A stretch of 64,000 nucleotides of DNA. Source: Opitutaceae bacterium. Lineage in GTDB: Bacteria > Verrucomicrobiota > Verrucomicrobiia > Opitutales > Opitutaceae. The notes under the pieces are model-generated. The model did no database searches. It was given only the letters and a program-made list of their open reading frames with translations, and had not been told where the DNA came from. Position 1 is the stretch's first letter. Each line of letters begins with the position of its first letter. The stretch is from positions 372,001-436,000 of the forward strand of contig JAIXWF010000013.1 in NCBI GenBank assembly GCA_027482185.1, written 5' to 3'. Position numbers and translations under genes: made by a program. Positions 46,320 to 58,200 of this stretch are shown here, in pieces.

Positions 46320-49226
46320 ATGGGCGCGAAGGCACGGGGCAACGTTCAAATCGGCTGGGCGGCGGGACTGCTGGCGGCGGCGGTCGGCTGGGCGCAGCCG
46401 GCGGGCCCCGCGGCGGCACCGTGGATCTGCGGTTGGGCCGAGACGCCGCCCGTGCTCGACGGTCGCGCCGATGACGCGGCTTGGCGCGGGGCGGCGGACT
46501 TGGGGACGTTCCGGCAGGCGTGGAAACCGGGCGAGCCGGCGGCCAAGGAAGGCACGCGCGTGAAACTGCGCTGGGACCGCGAGTACCTCTATTTCTTCGC
46601 GGCGATGGAGGACGCGGAGATCGCGGCGGATTCGCTGGAGCACGACGGGCCGCTGTGGCTGAACGACGTGATCGAACTCTTCCTGAAGCCGTCGGAGGCA
46701 CATCCGGGCTATTATGAGTTCGAGGTAAATCCGGGCGGGGCGGTGGTGGATGCGTTTTTTCCGAATCCGGAGGCGCGGCGGGATCGGGCGCAACTGCGAC
46801 GGGGGCGGTTCAATCTCGAGGCCAAGGTGGTGCTGGATGGAATCCTCAACGACCCCGGTGACCGCGACCGCGGGTGGACGGTGGAGGGACGGATCCCGTG
46901 GAGCGATTTCGCGGCCTGCGGGGGAAGGCCGGCGCCGGGCGAGACGTGGCGGGTGAATTTGGCGCGGGTAAACGGCAAGGGGGCGACGCAGGAACTTTCG
47001 AGCGCGGCGCCGCTGCGCGCGCCGAGTTTCCATCGGACGGAGGATTACGTGCCGCTGATTTTTGCGGGACCGGAAGCGCGGGAACGGCAGCCCTGGGCGG
47101 GCGGGGCGATCCAGGCGTCGGCGGAAACGGGGGCGGGATTTGCGACGGTGCCGGCGTGGCCGCGGTGGGCGGCGCAGGCGGCGGTGGCGCTGGCGCCGAG
47201 CCCGGACGGCGCGTGGCTCTGGTACGTCGAGCAGGACGGCGGCCGCGGCGGCGCGATGCGCGTCGGACGGATGCGCGCGGAAGGAGACGGCGCGGACGCG
47301 GAGGTGCTGCTGGAGACGGGCGAACAGGTGACGAGTTTGGTTTTTCATCCGCGTTTTGCGGCGCAGCCGTACGTCTACCTTGGAACCAACGGGCCGCAGG
47401 CGAAGCGGCCGCGGTTTTCGCGGCTGGTGCGCTACACGGTCCGGGATGGAAGGCCGGACGCGGCGACGCGGCTCGAAATTTTGAGTTGGCCCAGCGACGG
47501 CCACAACGGCGGCGGATTGGCGTTCGGGGCGGACGGGATGCTGTTTGTCACGAGCGGCGACGGGAGTTCGGAAGGGGACCGCGACCGCGTGGGGCAGGAT
47601 CCGGCGTCGTGGCGCGCGAAAATCCTGCGGATCGACGTGGACCGGCCGTCACCGGAAAAGCCCTACAGCGTGCCGGCGGACAATCCGTTCGTCGGAGACG
47701 CGCGGTTTTTGCCGGAGACGTGGGCGTACGGCTTGCGGAATCCGTGGCGGCTGACCTTCGACGCGGCGTCGGGGCAGCTGTGGTGCGGGGAGAACGGGCA
47801 GGACGCGTGGGAGTACGCGCACCTGGTGCGGCGCGGGGCGAATTACGGCTGGAGCGCGTTCGAAGGCAGCCATCGTTTCCATGCGGGCCGGGCCCTGGGG
47901 CCGACGCCGGTGACGCCGCCGACGGTAGAATTTCCGCATGCCGAATTCCGGTCTTTGACGGGTGGGATGGTTTACCGGGGGAAGGCGTTTCCCGAATTGG
48001 CGGGGGCGTATGTGTTCGGGGATTTCGCGACGGGGCGGATCTGGGCGGCGAAGCACGACGGGACGAAATTGGAATGGGTGAAGGAGTTGGCGGATACGCC
48101 GTTGGCGTTGACGCACGTGACGGCGGATGCGGCGGGGGAAATCATTTTGGCGGATTACGGCTTCGAGAAAGCGCGCGGCGGTCCGCGCGGCGGCGTGCAC
48201 CGGTTGGTGCGGGCGCCGGCGGCGGGCGGGAAGGCGTTGCCGTTTCCGGAACGGCTGAGCGAAACGGGATTGTTCGCGGCGACGGCGAAGGCGGTGCCGG
48301 CGGCGGGGGTGATCGCATATGCGGTTAACGCGCCGGGTTGGCATGACGGGGCGACGGGAGCGCACGTGTTGGCTTTGCCGGCGGGCGGCAAGGTGACGGT
48401 CGAAGGGCCGAAAGGCTGGACCGTGCCGGACGGGACGGTGTTGGCGCAGACGCTCGAACACGGCGGAAGGAAAATTGAAACGAGGGTATTGGTGAAACGG
48501 CAGGAGGACTGGAGCGGCTACACCTATGTCTGGGCGGAAGACCAGCGGGACGCGGTGCTGGCGCACAAGGGCGGGGCGGACTTGGCGTTGCCGAACGGGC
48601 AACCGTGGCGCGTGCCGAGCCGGGCGGAGTGCATGATGTGCCACACGCGTGAGGCGGGTTTTGCACTGACGTTGAACGAACTGCAGCTGAACCGCGGCGG
48701 GCAATTGGCCGAGTGGGAAGCGCGCGGAATACTCGCGGTCGATTTGCCGCGGTATGAACGCGCGCGGCGATTGCTCGACGGAGAGATGCGCGGCGGCGGC
48801 GGCGGCCGGGCGGCGCCGGGGCAACGGACGCCGCCGACGACCTCGCTCCTGCCGCGGGCGCCGGCGCAGCTGGGGCGGTACGCGGCAATCGGCGAGGCGA
48901 CGGCGAGTCTCGAGGTGCGGGCGCGCAGCTACCTCGCGGTCAACTGTGCGCCGTGCCATGTGCCGTCGGGCGGCGGCAACAGCGCGATGAATTTCGAATG
49001 GGGCGTATCGTCGGCGCGGATGCAGGCGCTCGACGCGGGGCCGATGCACGGCGAGCTGGGCTTGCCGGACGCGCGGGTGATCGCGCCGGGGGCGGCGGGG
49101 CGGAGCGTGCTGGTGCCGCGGGTGGCGATGCGGGGGCCGGGGCAGATGCCGCCGGTGGCGAGCCGGGTGGGGGATGCGGAAGCGCTGCGGGTGCTCGTGG
49201 CTTGGATCGAGGGGATGGGGCGCTGA
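46320..49226 (+). CDS. CBM9-like / PQQ-type sugar dehydrogenase / dihaem cytochrome c fusion
   Basis: 968 residues. Signal peptide about 1-25. Residues about 35-250 match the CBM9 domain of periplasmic sugar-binding or oxidase proteins (PVLDGRADDAAW, VKLRWDREYLYFFAAMED, DVIELFLKPSE). About 270-620 is a beta-propeller of the GSDH/sorbosone dehydrogenase kind (SDGHNGGGLAFGADGMLFVT, LPETWAYGLRNPWRL, NYGWSAFEG). About 640-968 carries two haem c sites, CMMCHT and CAPCH, in an SO2930-like tail. A sugar oxidation system delivering electrons to haem in one polypeptide is the reading from family knowledge; PQQ binding is not shown. Probably same operon as uxuA. Confidence 0.87.
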   Translation: MGAKARGNVQIGWAAGLLAAAVGWAQPAGPAAAPWICGWAETPPVLDGRADDAAWRGAADLGTFRQAWKPGEPAAKEGTRVKLRWDREYLYFFAAMEDAEIAADSLEHDGPLWLNDVIELFLKPSEAHPGYYEFEVNPGGAVVDAFFPNPEARRDRAQLRRGRFNLEAKVVLDGILNDPGDRDRGWTVEGRIPWSDFAACGGRPAPGETWRVNLARVNGKGATQELSSAAPLRAPSFHRTEDYVPLIFAGPEARERQPWAGGAIQASAETGAGFATVPAWPRWAAQAAVALAPSPDGAWLWYVEQDGGRGGAMRVGRMRAEGDGADAEVLLETGEQVTSLVFHPRFAAQPYVYLGTNGPQAKRPRFSRLVRYTVRDGRPDAATRLEILSWPSDGHNGGGLAFGADGMLFVTSGDGSSEGDRDRVGQDPASWRAKILRIDVDRPSPEKPYSVPADNPFVGDARFLPETWAYGLRNPWRLTFDAASGQLWCGENGQDAWEYAHLVRRGANYGWSAFEGSHRFHAGRALGPTPVTPPTVEFPHAEFRSLTGGMVYRGKAFPELAGAYVFGDFATGRIWAAKHDGTKLEWVKELADTPLALTHVTADAAGEIILADYGFEKARGGPRGGVHRLVRAPAAGGKALPFPERLSETGLFAATAKAVPAAGVIAYAVNAPGWHDGATGAHVLALPAGGKVTVEGPKGWTVPDGTVLAQTLEHGGRKIETRVLVKRQEDWSGYTYVWAEDQRDAVLAHKGGADLALPNGQPWRVPSRAECMMCHTREAGFALTLNELQLNRGGQLAEWEARGILAVDLPRYERARRLLDGEMRGGGGGRAAPGQRTPPTTSLLPRAPAQLGRYAAIGEATASLEVRARSYLAVNCAPCHVPSGGGNSAMNFEWGVSSARMQALDAGPMHGELGLPDARVIAPGAAGRSVLVPRVAMRGPGQMPPVASRVGDAEALRVLVAWIEGMGR

Positions 49227-49246
49227 AGGGGGGCGGCGATCCAGAA

Positions 49247-49325
49247 ATGGGACTGATGGGACTGATGGGACGGATGGGACCTATAGGACCTATGAGTCTT
49301 ATCAGTCCTATGGGTCCTATGGGGC
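49247..49325. repeat. 9-bp tandem array with orientation switch, between convergent genes
   Basis: GGGACTGAT, GGGACTGAT, GGGACGGAT, GGGACCTAT, AGGACCTAT and then inverted units CAGTCCTAT, GGGTCCTAT, GGGGCC. The two halves can pair as a long imperfect hairpin. The TAG stop of the sulfatase gene (49317-49319) is within it. Confidence 0.85.
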
Positions 49326-50864
49326 CTTCGGGGCCGCTTGCTTCTTCGAATTCTTCGGCGCGACGGGCGCCGGCACCAGGCGCCCCTCCTGGGCTTTGAG
49401 CCAGGTGTCGTAGGCTTTGGTGCGGGGGCCGACGTATGCGTAGGTGTCGAAGACGGCGGCTTGGCCGAGGGCGCGCGGGTCGCCGTCGTCGCGGAGGAGG
49501 GTGAGCATGCGCTGGCGCAGCTGGGCGAGGGTGTCGGCCAGGACGGGGTCGGCGGCGAGGTTGTTGTAGCCGGAGGGATCGCGGCGGAGGTCGTAGAGTT
49601 CCTCGGCGGGGCGTTTGCCGAAGGAGAGATCGTAGTAGTGGCCGCCGAGGAGCTTGAGGATTTCCTTGGTGGGGCCGGGGTCGCAGTTGCCGAAATCGGT
49701 CTCGGGGTTGCAGGCGGGCCAGCGGTCGGGGTGGAAGTTCCGCACGTAGAGAAACTCTGGCGTGCGCAGGGCGCGCACCGGGTAGCCGAGGTCCTGCGGG
49801 CGGCCGAGGTCGTGGCGTTCCTTGCCGACGAGCATCTCGCGGCGGTCCTCGACGTAACCGGAATTCGGAGACAGCAAGATCGGGCGGAGGCTGCGGCCGG
49901 TCATCTGCGGGTGGACGGGCTCGCCGGCGAGTTCGAGCCAGGTGGGGGCGAAGTCGCGGACGTTGACGAAATCGTCGACCGTGCGCCTGGGCTTGATGTG
50001 CCGGCCCCAGCGGATGGCGAGCGGGAGGCGGAAACCGTCCTCGTGGATCTGGCCTTTGACGTAGGGGAAGGGCATGCCGTGGTCGGAGGTGACGACGACG
50101 ACGGTGTTGTCCAATTGGCCGCGGGCCTCGAGGGCGGCGAGGGCGCGGCCGATGTGGGCGTCGGCCCATTCGACCTCGATCGCGTAGTCGGCGAGATCGC
50201 CGCGGACTCCGGGGGTGTCGGGCAGGTAACCCGGGACGGCGACGTCGGCGAGTTGCTTGCCGAGACGGACGCCGGAATTCAATTCGTAGGCGCGGTGGGG
50301 TTCCTGGAAACCCATCCAAAACGTGAACGGTTTCTGCGGGTCGCGTTGGTCGAGGAAGGCCTCGAAGTTTTTGGCGTAGTCGTTGCGGCCGATGCCGGAG
50401 GCGGGCGGGTTGCTGCGGTGGACGTCGAAGGAGGGGCCGGCGGGATTGCGGGTGCGGCCGGCGAGTTTCTGGAAATCGCCGGGGCCCCAGCCCTTGCCGG
50501 TGAGACCGACGCTGTAGCCGGCGCGTTCGAGGAGATCGGGGTAGACCTCGAAGCCGGCGGGGAAGTAGCCGTTGTGGGAAACGGCTTCGCGCAGTTGCCA
50601 TGTGTTGCGGCCGGTGAGGATGCTGGCGCGGCAGGGGCTGCACTTCGGGTTCGAAGTGAAGGCGTGCCGGAAGAGGATGCCTTCGCGGGCGACGCGGTCG
50701 AAGTTCGGCGTCTTGACCCAGGTCGAGCCGTAGGCGCCGGCGTGCTGCCAGCCCCAGTCGTCGAAGATGATGAAGAGGAAGTTGGGGCGCTCGGCGGGGG
50801 AGGCGGGCGCGGCGTGGGCGGAGGAATAGGCGAGGACGAGGGCTAAGAGGAGGAGGGGGCGCAT
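49317..50864 (-). CDS. sulfatase (arylsulfatase family)
   Basis: 515 residues, signal peptide about 1-18. PNFLFIIFDDWGWQHAGAYG supplies the metal-binding Asp pair, and NPKCSPCRASILTGRN the C-x-P-x-R motif whose Cys is converted to formylglycine; the fourth residue is Cys rather than the usual Ser. VVVVTSDHGMPFPYVKGQ gives Asp-His, and DLRRDPSGYNNLA the C-terminal subdomain. It resembles heparan-sulfamidase-like sulfatases by its PKCSP and GRNTWQ context. Verrucomicrobiota use such enzymes on sulfated glycans. Anaerobic or aerobic maturase not in the window. Confidence 0.93.
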   Translation of the reverse strand: MRPLLLLALVLAYSSAHAAPASPAERPNFLFIIFDDWGWQHAGAYGSTWVKTPNFDRVAREGILFRHAFTSNPKCSPCRASILTGRNTWQLREAVSHNGYFPAGFEVYPDLLERAGYSVGLTGKGWGPGDFQKLAGRTRNPAGPSFDVHRSNPPASGIGRNDYAKNFEAFLDQRDPQKPFTFWMGFQEPHRAYELNSGVRLGKQLADVAVPGYLPDTPGVRGDLADYAIEVEWADAHIGRALAALEARGQLDNTVVVVTSDHGMPFPYVKGQIHEDGFRLPLAIRWGRHIKPRRTVDDFVNVRDFAPTWLELAGEPVHPQMTGRSLRPILLSPNSGYVEDRREMLVGKERHDLGRPQDLGYPVRALRTPEFLYVRNFHPDRWPACNPETDFGNCDPGPTKEILKLLGGHYYDLSFGKRPAEELYDLRRDPSGYNNLAADPVLADTLAQLRQRMLTLLRDDGDPRALGQAAVFDTYAYVGPRTKAYDTWLKAQEGRLVPAPVAPKNSKKQAAPKAP

Positions 50865-50882
50865 GGGGTGGTGCGGGGGCGG

Positions 50883-50914
50883 ATCGGGATGGGACCGATG
50901 GGACGGATAGATGG
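50883..50914. repeat. short 9-bp tandem array
   Basis: GGATGGGACCGATGGGACGG with ATAGATGG following; same 9-mer family as at 49247 and 55095. Lies in the 74-bp spacer before the sulfatase start. Confidence 0.7.
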
Positions 50915-50938
50915 TCGTGGGCGGGCGGGCGGGCGCGG

Positions 50939-51601
50939 TCAGCGCATGGATTTGTCGAGGTTGCGGCGCATGGTGCGGAGCTCGTCGAGTTGCTTCTGGA
51001 GCATCGCTTTTTCCTCTTTGGTTTTGGCGTGGGCGATGGCCTCGATGAGGTCCTTCTCGGCTTCCATGAGCTCGACGCGCTCGCTGGCGACGTTGCGGCG
51101 GTATTGGGCGGAATCGCCGCCGAAGATCGCGAGGGGCTTGGCGAGCTTGCTGTCGTTGAGGGCGAGGTCGGTTTCGGAGACCTGGAGGTTTTTCTTTTCG
51201 CGGGCGATGTCCTGTTCCTGCAGGGCGAGCTTTTGGTCGAGGACCGTGATGCGGCCCTTCTTCACCTCCATCTTCGGGAGGACGGTGGCGGTTTCTTTGG
51301 CGGCGGGATTCTTGGCGGCGGTCTTGGCGGGGACGGGAACGGGCGCGGCAGGGGCGGCGGGCTGGGCCGCGGCCGGTTCGTTGGCGGGGGCGGAAATTGC
51401 CGGAACGGAATTCGGGGCGGGGGCGGCGGGCGTGGACGTCGCGGAGTTCGCGGCGGGGGCGGGGCGGCGGGCGGGGATCTTTTTGGCGTCCTCGGCGGCG
51501 CGGGCGCGGAGGGCTTCGCGGGCGCTTGGTTTCGGCGTTTCCTCCTCTTGGGCGAAGAGCGGCAAGGCGAGGGCGAGAAGGAGCAGCGCGCGGGCGAACA
51601 T
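50939..51601 (-). CDS. secreted coiled-coil protein of unknown function
   Basis: 220 residues. Signal peptide about 1-18 (LLLALALPLFAQ), a long Ala/Pro-rich low-complexity region (about 20-105) and a charged helical region (about 110-220: VLDQKLALQEQDIAREKKNL, RVELMEAEKDLIEAIAHAKT) typical of a coiled coil. No domain recognised. May be a periplasmic structural or scaffolding protein. It is separated from eno by the eno terminator. Confidence 0.75.
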   Translation of the reverse strand: MFARALLLLALALPLFAQEEETPKPSAREALRARAAEDAKKIPARRPAPAANSATSTPAAPAPNSVPAISAPANEPAAAQPAAPAAPVPVPAKTAAKNPAAKETATVLPKMEVKKGRITVLDQKLALQEQDIAREKKNLQVSETDLALNDSKLAKPLAIFGGDSAQYRRNVASERVELMEAEKDLIEAIAHAKTKEEKAMLQKQLDELRTMRRNLDKSMR

Positions 51602-51640
51602 GGCAGGGAGACCGTGCGGACCTTTGCCGGTTTCGGCAAA

Positions 51641-51668
51641 AGAAAAGGCCGGGCGTTGCCGCCCGGCC
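51641..51668 (-). terminator. intrinsic terminator of eno
   Basis: Minus strand GGCCGGGCG-GCAA-CGCCCGGCC, a perfect 9-bp hairpin with GNRA loop, followed by TTTTCTTTT. It begins 42 nt after the eno stop. Confidence 0.9.
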
Positions 51669-51710
51669 CGAGATTGGAAATTCGGAAATCGGAATTTCCG
51701 GAGGAGCCGA

Positions 51711-54129
<2,419 letters not shown>

Positions 54130-54251
54130 GACGGCCGGAGGAGGGAAACGGGCTGCTCCGGGCGGGGCAAACCAAACGATTGGGTAATTGCACGCGGTCG
54201 GCGGGAATTCGGTTTGCCAATGCCGGAGGCGAAAAACAGTGTGCGCGAACC

Positions 54252-54683
54252 ATGAGTGCGCCCGACGCCAAGCCGACCGTGCCCGAGGCACCCAAGAAAG
54301 ACGCCGTGCTGCTGGTCGACGACGAGAAGCCGCTGCTGGACGTTTATGTGTCGGCGCTGGGGCCGTACTTCGATCTGACGACGGCGTCGAACGCGCGCGA
54401 GGCCGACTTCATCCTGCAGAAGAAGACGTTCAAGGTCGTGGTGGCGGACCACCTGATGCCGGGCGGCAACGGGATGAATTTCCTGGTGCGGGCGCGGGAG
54501 GATTTCCCGCACATGCAGCGGATATTGGTCACCGGCTACATGAAGCCGGAGATGCTGCTGCGCAGCGTGAACGAGGCGGCGCTGTTCCGCTATTTGCTGA
54601 AGCCGGTCTCGATGGGCGAATTGCTGAAGGTCGTGATGGACGCGGCGAAAGCGCACGACGCAAGCGTGGCGTCCGCCGACTGA
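54252..54683 (+). CDS. receiver-only response regulator
   Basis: 143 residues. VLLVDDEKPLLDVYVSAL (acidic pair), VVVADHLMPGGNGMNFLV with the phospho-accepting Asp, ILVTGYMKPE (Thr) and LLKPVSMGELLKVV (Lys) complete a CheY-like receiver. No output domain: it probably acts through protein interaction or as a phosphorelay shuttle. The stop overlaps the start of a second receiver gene. Confidence 0.92.
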   Translation: MSAPDAKPTVPEAPKKDAVLLVDDEKPLLDVYVSALGPYFDLTTASNAREADFILQKKTFKVVVADHLMPGGNGMNFLVRAREDFPHMQRILVTGYMKPEMLLRSVNEAALFRYLLKPVSMGELLKVVMDAAKAHDASVASAD

Positions 54684-55066
54684 TGCCTGCGCCGGCGATA
54701 CCGCCGCGGCCGGTCGTGCTGCTGGTCGACGACGAGGCGGAGTTCGCCCGCGCGCTCGGGCTCAATCTCGCGGCGCATTTCGACGTCGATTACGCGGGGT
54801 CGGCGGCGGAGGCGGAGATGATGCTGGGGACGCGCGCGTACGACGTGATCGTCTGCGACCATTTGATGCCGGGGGAGGAAGGCCTGCCGTTTCTGACGCG
54901 GGTGCGGCGGCATTTCCCGCAGGTGCAACGTATCCTGCTCACCGGATACATGAACCCGGAATTGATTTCGCGCAGCACGACGGTGGCGGGCTTGGCCGGG
55001 TGTCTGATGAAGCCGATCCATGCGGCGGAGCTGGTGGATCTGATCCGGTTGGCGATGCCGCGGTAG
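54683..55066 (+). CDS. receiver-only response regulator
   Basis: 127 residues starting in TGATG with the previous stop. VLLVDDEAEFARALGLNLAA, DVIVCDHLMPGEEGLPFLTR, ILLTGYMNPE and LMKPIHAAELVDL give all receiver residues. It shares the DHLMPG site and TGYMxPE switch with its neighbour, so the pair arose by duplication. A hairpin and a 9-bp repeat array start at its stop codon. Confidence 0.92.
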   Translation: MPAPAIPPRPVVLLVDDEAEFARALGLNLAAHFDVDYAGSAAEAEMMLGTRAYDVIVCDHLMPGEEGLPFLTRVRRHFPQVQRILLTGYMNPELISRSTTVAGLAGCLMKPIHAAELVDLIRLAMPR

Positions 55067-55138
55067 CGCCGCGCGGGGCGCGGCGCGTGGAAGGGGATGG
55101 GACCTATAGGACTTATGGGACGGATGGGACGGATAGGC
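55066..55138. repeat. hairpin plus 9-bp tandem array after the second receiver gene
   Basis: Perfect hairpin GCGCCGCGC-GGG-GCGCGGCGC (55066-55074 and 55078-55086) then GGATGGGACCTATAGGACTT, ATGGGACGGATGGGACGG. Same hairpin-plus-array design as the 7-bp elements. Confidence 0.8.
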
Positions 55139-55182
55139 GTGCGGGCGCGGGGTCGACCGCGGCGGATCGGGGCTGATCCGGC

Positions 55183-55209
55183 TTTTGGCTTCCGGCTTTC
55201 AATTCTCAA
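55183..55209. repeat. degenerate heptad array at the uvrA 3' end
   Basis: TTTTGGCTTCCGGCTTTCAA then TTCTCAA; touches the uvrA stop. Weak copy. Confidence 0.5.
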
Positions 55210-58200
55210 CCGGCGGCGCGGCGCGCGGTCTTGAGTTTGGCGCGGAGGTAGGGGGCGGTGGGGCTGCCTTTGGTTTTGAGGAGGCCGGGGAGCGGGCCCT
55301 GGTAGAGGAGTTCGCCGCCGGCGGGGCCGCCGACGGGGCCGAGTTCGACGATGTAGTCGGCCTCGGCGAGCAGATCGAGGTGGTGCTCGATCACGACGAC
55401 GGTGTGGCCCTGGTCGACGAGGGAGTGGAGGACGCGGATGAGTTTTTCGCAGTCGCTGAGGTGGAGGCCGATGGTCGGTTCCTCGAGGAGGTAGAGGTTG
55501 CGCGGGAGTTCGCCGCGGCTGCGTTCGCGGTAGGTGGCGAGACCGGCGGACAACTCGGTGACGAGCTTGAGGCGCTGGGCCTCGCCGCCGCTGAGCGTGG
55601 GGGAGCTTTGGCCGAGCGTGAGGTAGCCGAGGCCGCAGTCGACCATGAGCCGGCAGACCTGCGAGAGCTGCGAATGGAAATCGAAGAACGTCGCCGCTTC
55701 CTCGAACGTGAGCTGCAGGACCTGGCCGATGTTCTTTCCCTTCCACGTGAGATCGGCGAGGTCGGGGCTGTAGCGCGAGCCGCGGCAATCGTCGCAGGGG
55801 AGGTAGGTGTTCGGCATGAACGCCATTTCCAATTTGATCCGGCCGCCGCCCTCGCAGGCCGGGCAGCGTCCGCCGGCGGTGTTGAAAGAAAAGCGCGAGG
55901 CGGTGAAGCCGCGGATCTTGGCGTCGGGGAGCGAGGCGAAGAATTGGCGGATGAGATCGAAGATGCCGAGGTAGGTCGCGGGGGTGGAGCGGGGCGTCTT
56001 GCCGATGGGGGATTGGTCGACCTCGATGACACCTTTGAAGATCTGCGCGCCGCGCAGCTCTGCAAAGGGGAGTTGAGCGCCGAGAGTTGAGCGTTGAGAG
56101 ATGAACTCGTCCGCGGCGAAGCCGGTGGCTTTGACGAAGTCGCGGCCGGTGAGTTTCGCCTTCTTGATTTTGATGGCGTGGGTGACGGCGGGATGGAGCA
56201 GGTCGCGGAAGAGCGTGGATTTGCCGGCGCCGCTGGGGCCGGCGACCATAATCAGGCGGCCGAGCGGGAGGCGGAGGTCGAAGCCCTTGAGGTTGCGGAA
56301 ATTTGCGGCGCGCAGGTCGAGCCAGGCGCCGGCGGCGTTCGCGGCGGGCAACGGGCGGTACTCGCCGCGCAGCGGGTGGGCGATGCCCTTGGCGAGGAAG
56401 AGACCGGTGAGGGAACGGTCGCTGGCCTTGATTTCCGCGGGCGTGCCTTCGGCGAGCAGTTCGCCGCCGTGGATGCCGGCGGCGGGCCCGAGGTCGATGA
56501 TGCGATCGGCGCGATCCATGAGCTCGTCGTCGTGCTCGACGACGAGGAGGGTGTTTCCTTTGTCGCGCAGCGCCTCGAGAGTCTCGATGAGGCGGTCGTT
56601 GTCGCGGGCGTGGAGGCCGATGCTCGGTTCGTCGAGGACGTAGAGCACGCCGGAGAGATTGGAGCCGAGCTGGGCGGCGAGGCGGATGCGTTGGGCTTCG
56701 CCGCCGGAGAGCGTCTCGGTGGGCCGGTCGAGGGCGAGGTAGCCGAGGCCGACGTGGTCGAGGAACTTGAGGCGTTCCTCGATCTGCGGGACGATGTCCT
56801 GCACGACAAGTTGGCCGCGGGCGTCGAGGTCGAGGGCGCGCAGGTGGGCGAGGAGTTGCGCCGGCACGGATTGCAGCAGGCCGGGCAACGAGAGCGGCGC
56901 CTGCTTGGTGCGGAAATGCAATTTTACCGCGCGGCCGATGCGGTTGAGGCGGGCGCCGTGGCATTCGGGGCAGGGTTGGCCGTCCTCGGCGACATCGTCG
57001 GCCGAATCGACGCCGAATTCGCGGAGGCGGGCGGCGGGGTCGTCTTCGTTTTCCTCGTCGGGCTCGAGCATCCACGGGAAGACGCGGCCGTGGCCGCGGC
57101 AGGTGGGGCACCAGCCGCGGGGCGAGTTGAAGGAAAAGTTCTTCGGATCGAGTTCGGGAAACGACTCGCCGGTCTCGATGTCGGTGCGCGTGGTCGAGAA
57201 CCAGGAAAGGATCTCGCCGGTGGGCGTGAGCAGAAAACAGGCGCCGTGGCCGAGGCGGAGGGCGAGGGTGAGCGGATCGGTCTGGGGTTTTGGGTTTTGG
57301 GTTTTGGGTTTCGGGTCCTTCAGCTTGGAGCTTTCGGCTTTGGGCCCTTTGAGATCCGCGACGACGACCTCGATGTCGTGCTCTTTGTAGCGGTCGAGTT
57401 TCTGGAAGGCGTCGACGCGCGTGAGGCGGCCGTCGATGCGCATGAGCTCGTAGCCCTGGTTCTCGATCCAGGTGGCGATGGGCTGGTGGTGGCCCTTGCG
57501 GCCGCGGATGAGCGGGGCGCAGAGGTACAGGTGTTTCGCTTTTTTCGCCTTCGGGTTTTCGGCGAGGACGCGGGCGAGCAGGGCCTTGAGGGCGCCGGGC
57601 GAGAGCGGTTTCACAGGTTTGTCCGTGTCCGGGTGGTGCTGGACGCCGAGGCGCGCGTAGAGCAGGCGGAGGTACTGCGCGACCTCGGTGATGGTCGCGA
57701 CGGTGGACTTGCGGGAGCCGCGCGTGACGCGTTGCTCGATCGCAACCGTGGGCGGGATGCCGGTGAGGCGGTCGACGGCGGGGCGAGGGAGCTGTTCCAC
57801 GAATTGCCGCGCGTAGGGCGACATCGATTCCATGAAACGCCGCTGGCCCTCGGCGAAGACGATGTCGAAGGCGAGGGTCGACTTGCCGGAACCGGAAACG
57901 CCGGTGACGACGTTCAATTGCCGGTGCGGGATCGAGAGGCTGAGATTCTTGAGGTTGTTTTCGCGGGCGCCTTCGATGCGGAGCATCGAGGGTTCGGAGT
58001 TCCGGACGAGGGGTTCGGAGTTTGGGGTTTGGCGTTTGGAGTTGGCGGCGCGGGGGGAGGTTTTGGGTTTTGAGTTTTGGGTTTTGGGTTGGGGGTCGTA
58101 GAAGCCGGGGTCTTCGGCGGCCAACAATTCGCGATCCGCGATCCGCGATCCGCGATCCTGAAGGGCTTCGCGGAGGAAGGGAGAGGTGGCGGTGTCGGTG

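Noticed and set aside
55095-55138. CRISPR array or VNTR of phage type for the 7- and 9-bp repeats.
   Set aside because: Units are too short, degenerate and without spacers; no cas genes in the window.
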